DNA of 64,000 bases from Cohaesibacter sp. ES.047 (GTDB taxonomy: Bacteria; Pseudomonadota; Alphaproteobacteria; Rhizobiales; Cohaesibacteraceae): assembly GCF_900215505.1 (NCBI RefSeq), contig NZ_LT907844.1, forward strand, positions 1,584,501 through 1,648,500, written 5' to 3'. This document shows positions 62,278-64,000 of this stretch, in pieces (the first letter of the stretch is position 1; each line of letters opens with the position of its first letter). The position numbers and the translations under genes are program-made. The notes under the pieces are model-generated. The model saw nothing but the letters and a program-made list of their open reading frames with translations, had not been told where the DNA came from and did no database searches.

Positions 62278-64000
62278 ATGCGCCGTCACATGATGATTTC
62301 CAAGCGGTTCGCGCCTTTGTTCTGGACGCAGTATTTTTCTGCGTTCAACGACAATTTCCTGCGCTACTCGCTGATTTTTCTCATTATTGCAACCTTGCCT
62401 GCCCAGCAGGGTGCCTCGCTGGTATCCCTTTCTGGCGCAGTCTTCATGCTGCCGTTTCTGCTGTTGTCTGCCCTTGGCGGCGAACTGGCTGATAAACATG
62501 ACAAGGGGCGGATGGCCGAGAAGCTCAAGCTTGCCGAGATCGGTGCTGCCATCGTCGCGGTTATCGGCATTGCTCTTGGGTCCATCTGGATTTCCATGGC
62601 GGCGCTGTTTCTGTTCGGCGTCGTGTCCGCGCTGTTCGGGCCGATCAAGTATGGCATTCTGCCCGATCATCTGCCGCGGCGGGAGCTGCCCGCGGCCAAT
62701 GGCTGGGTTGAAGGAGCGACCTTCGTTGCCATCCTGACCGGCACGGTGGCCGCCGGTGTCGTGGCCAATGATGGGGTCGATGCGATCATCTTTGGTCCGC
62801 TCATGCTGCTTCTTGCGGTTGGTTGCTGGCTGTTCAGTCGCCAGATCCCTGACACCGGGGCGGGGGATCCGGATCTGGTTATTAATCGCAACATTCTTGG
62901 GTCCACATGGGCCTTGCTGAAGGAGCTGAAGGCAGACAAGCGCCTGTGGCGCGCCAGTCTCATCGTGTCATGGTTCTGGTTGCTCGGCGCGGTTCTGACC
63001 GCTTTGGTACCGACCTTTATCAGCCAGATCATGGGTGGCAGTCCGCAGGTCGTGACGGTCTATTCTCTGGTGTTTGCGGTCTCGGTTGCGGTTGGATCCG
63101 GTATTGCGGCCTGGCTGTGTGCTGGCCGGGTGGTTCTTCTGCCTGCTCCGCTTGGGGCTGCCATTGTTGCCTATTTTTCGCTACAACTGACGTGGAACCT
63201 GTCCAACATCAAGGCGCCGATTGAAGCGGTGGGCGTTGCTGATTTCTTCTCTCATCTGGTGGCGATCCGGGTGGCCATCGATCTTGCCGGGCTTGCCGTT
63301 GCCGGAGCCCTGATGGTGGTGCCATCCTTCACCGCGGTTCAGACTTGGGCGCGCAAGGATCACCGGGCCCGTGTGATCGCGGCGGTCAATATTCTCAATT
63401 CGGCCTTCATCTTTGCATCGGGTGCCCTTCTGGCTCTGGTGCAGTCACAAGGGGTCGAGATCGAGACAATCCTGTTGGTGCTCAGCGCAGCGAACGTCGT
63501 GGCGGCCTGGTTGATGATCCGCTATCTGCCCACGCATCCCATGTGGGATCTGGTCAATATCCTGTTTCGTACCTTCAGCCGTCTTGAAGTTGAGGGGCGG
63601 GAGAATCTGGAGAAGGCCGGAAAGGCTCCGATACTCGCGTTCAATCATGTGAGCTTTCTGGATGGGCCGCTCGCCATGGCCATCGCCGAGGCAGAGCCGG
63701 TGTTTGCGATTGATGCGCGCACGGCAAAATCATGGTGGATGCATCCGTTTCTGCGCTTTTGCAAATATCTGGTGCTCGAGCCGTCCCAACCCGTGGCGGT
63801 TCAATCACTGATGAAGGCCATTCAGAGTGGCAGTCCGATCGTGTTGTTTCCCGAAAACCGGGTGACCGATACGGGCGGTCTGATGAAGGTCTATGACGTT
63901 GCCGCCATGGCGGCTGACATGACGGGGGCCAAGGTGGTGCCGATCCGCATCGATGGTCTTGAGCGAAGCTATTCCTCCCGGATGGGGTCACGGCAGGTTA
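62278..64000 (+). CDS. LplT/Aas-like MFS transporter fused to 1-acyl-glycerophosphate-type acyltransferase, 5' part
   Basis: About 574 residues are visible; the gene runs off the right edge. Residues 1-415 form a 12-helix MFS domain like lysophospholipid flippase LplT (FWTQYFSAFNDNFLRYSLIF; LFGPIKYGILPDHLPRREL). Residues about 430-570 form a PlsC acyltransferase with the HX4D motif in NHVSFLDGP and the third block as FPENRVTDTGGLMKVYD. In E. coli the fused Aas enzyme continues into an acyl-ACP synthetase, expected past the edge. It should flip and re-acylate lysophospholipids. ATG 62278 follows GAAGGA. Confidence 0.85.
   Translation, partial: MRRHMMISKRFAPLFWTQYFSAFNDNFLRYSLIFLIIATLPAQQGASLVSLSGAVFMLPFLLLSALGGELADKHDKGRMAEKLKLAEIGAAIVAVIGIALGSIWISMAALFLFGVVSALFGPIKYGILPDHLPRRELPAANGWVEGATFVAILTGTVAAGVVANDGVDAIIFGPLMLLLAVGCWLFSRQIPDTGAGDPDLVINRNILGSTWALLKELKADKRLWRASLIVSWFWLLGAVLTALVPTFISQIMGGSPQVVTVYSLVFAVSVAVGSGIAAWLCAGRVVLLPAPLGAAIVAYFSLQLTWNLSNIKAPIEAVGVADFFSHLVAIRVAIDLAGLAVAGALMVVPSFTAVQTWARKDHRARVIAAVNILNSAFIFASGALLALVQSQGVEIETILLVLSAANVVAAWLMIRYLPTHPMWDLVNILFRTFSRLEVEGRENLEKAGKAPILAFNHVSFLDGPLAMAIAEAEPVFAIDARTAKSWWMHPFLRFCKYLVLEPSQPVAVQSLMKAIQSGSPIVLFPENRVTDTGGLMKVYDVAAMAADMTGAKVVPIRIDGLERSYSSRMGSRQV

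Noticed and set aside
1-64000. CRISPR array, tRNA or rRNA genes
   Set aside because: No regularly spaced direct repeats and no cloverleaf or ribosomal sequence were recognised by eye. A dedicated RNA search was not possible.

Overview
The window reads as chromosome from an alphaproteobacterium, most likely a marine member of the Hyphomicrobiales. The evidence is an ImuA-ImuB-DnaE2 mutasome under a direct-repeat LexA box (GTTC-N7-GTTC), a SitABCD manganese/iron importer behind a Mur/Fur-like palindrome, TRAP transport, a ROK-regulated xylose locus with a one-domain XylG, and a DUF4212/VC_2705-type symporter module. No tRNA, rRNA or CRISPR array was recognised. The genus is not determined.

Layout. 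1-2774: efflux adaptor (cut by the left edge), a membrane-anchored AraC regulator and a LysE exporter. 2900-9300: a transposon cluster made of a complete IS481-type element, the 3' end of an IS91-type element fused in frame to a sensor gene, a decayed integrase plus IS91 transposase pair, and a damaged IS5-type element. 9300-18350: a TRAP transporter, FCD regulator, dehydrogenase, TIM-barrel isomerase and DAK-type kinase, which look like an imported catabolic unit for a small sugar acid or tetrose. 18637-23485: a DUF4212 + sodium:solute symporter + CBS/DUF294 + small membrane protein cluster. The response regulator and truncated sensor at 4122-5601 are probably the other half of this module, so about 13 kb now separates parts that usually sit together.

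24032-28323: a pseudouridine synthase, then an exported protein, an MMPL/RND transporter and a permuted papain-fold hydrolase in one operon. 28475-32150: sitABCD. 32178-39053: a DUF188 protein, a 43-residue ORF and the SOS mutasome. 39294-41830: KefF/KefC-type antiporter pair. 42353-49938: a LacI-regulated ABC importer with a GH63-type hydrolase, probably for a glycosylglycerate-like compatible solute. Its first permease carries a DUF11-like periplasmic insert.

50055-57764: xylose catabolism (xylA, xylB, ROK regulator) and uptake (xylFHG). 57882-61560: di-heme cytochrome, FG-GAP/ASPIC protein and ferric-reductase-like membrane protein, a candidate redox system of unknown substrate. 62278-64000: an LplT/Aas-like fusion cut by the right edge.
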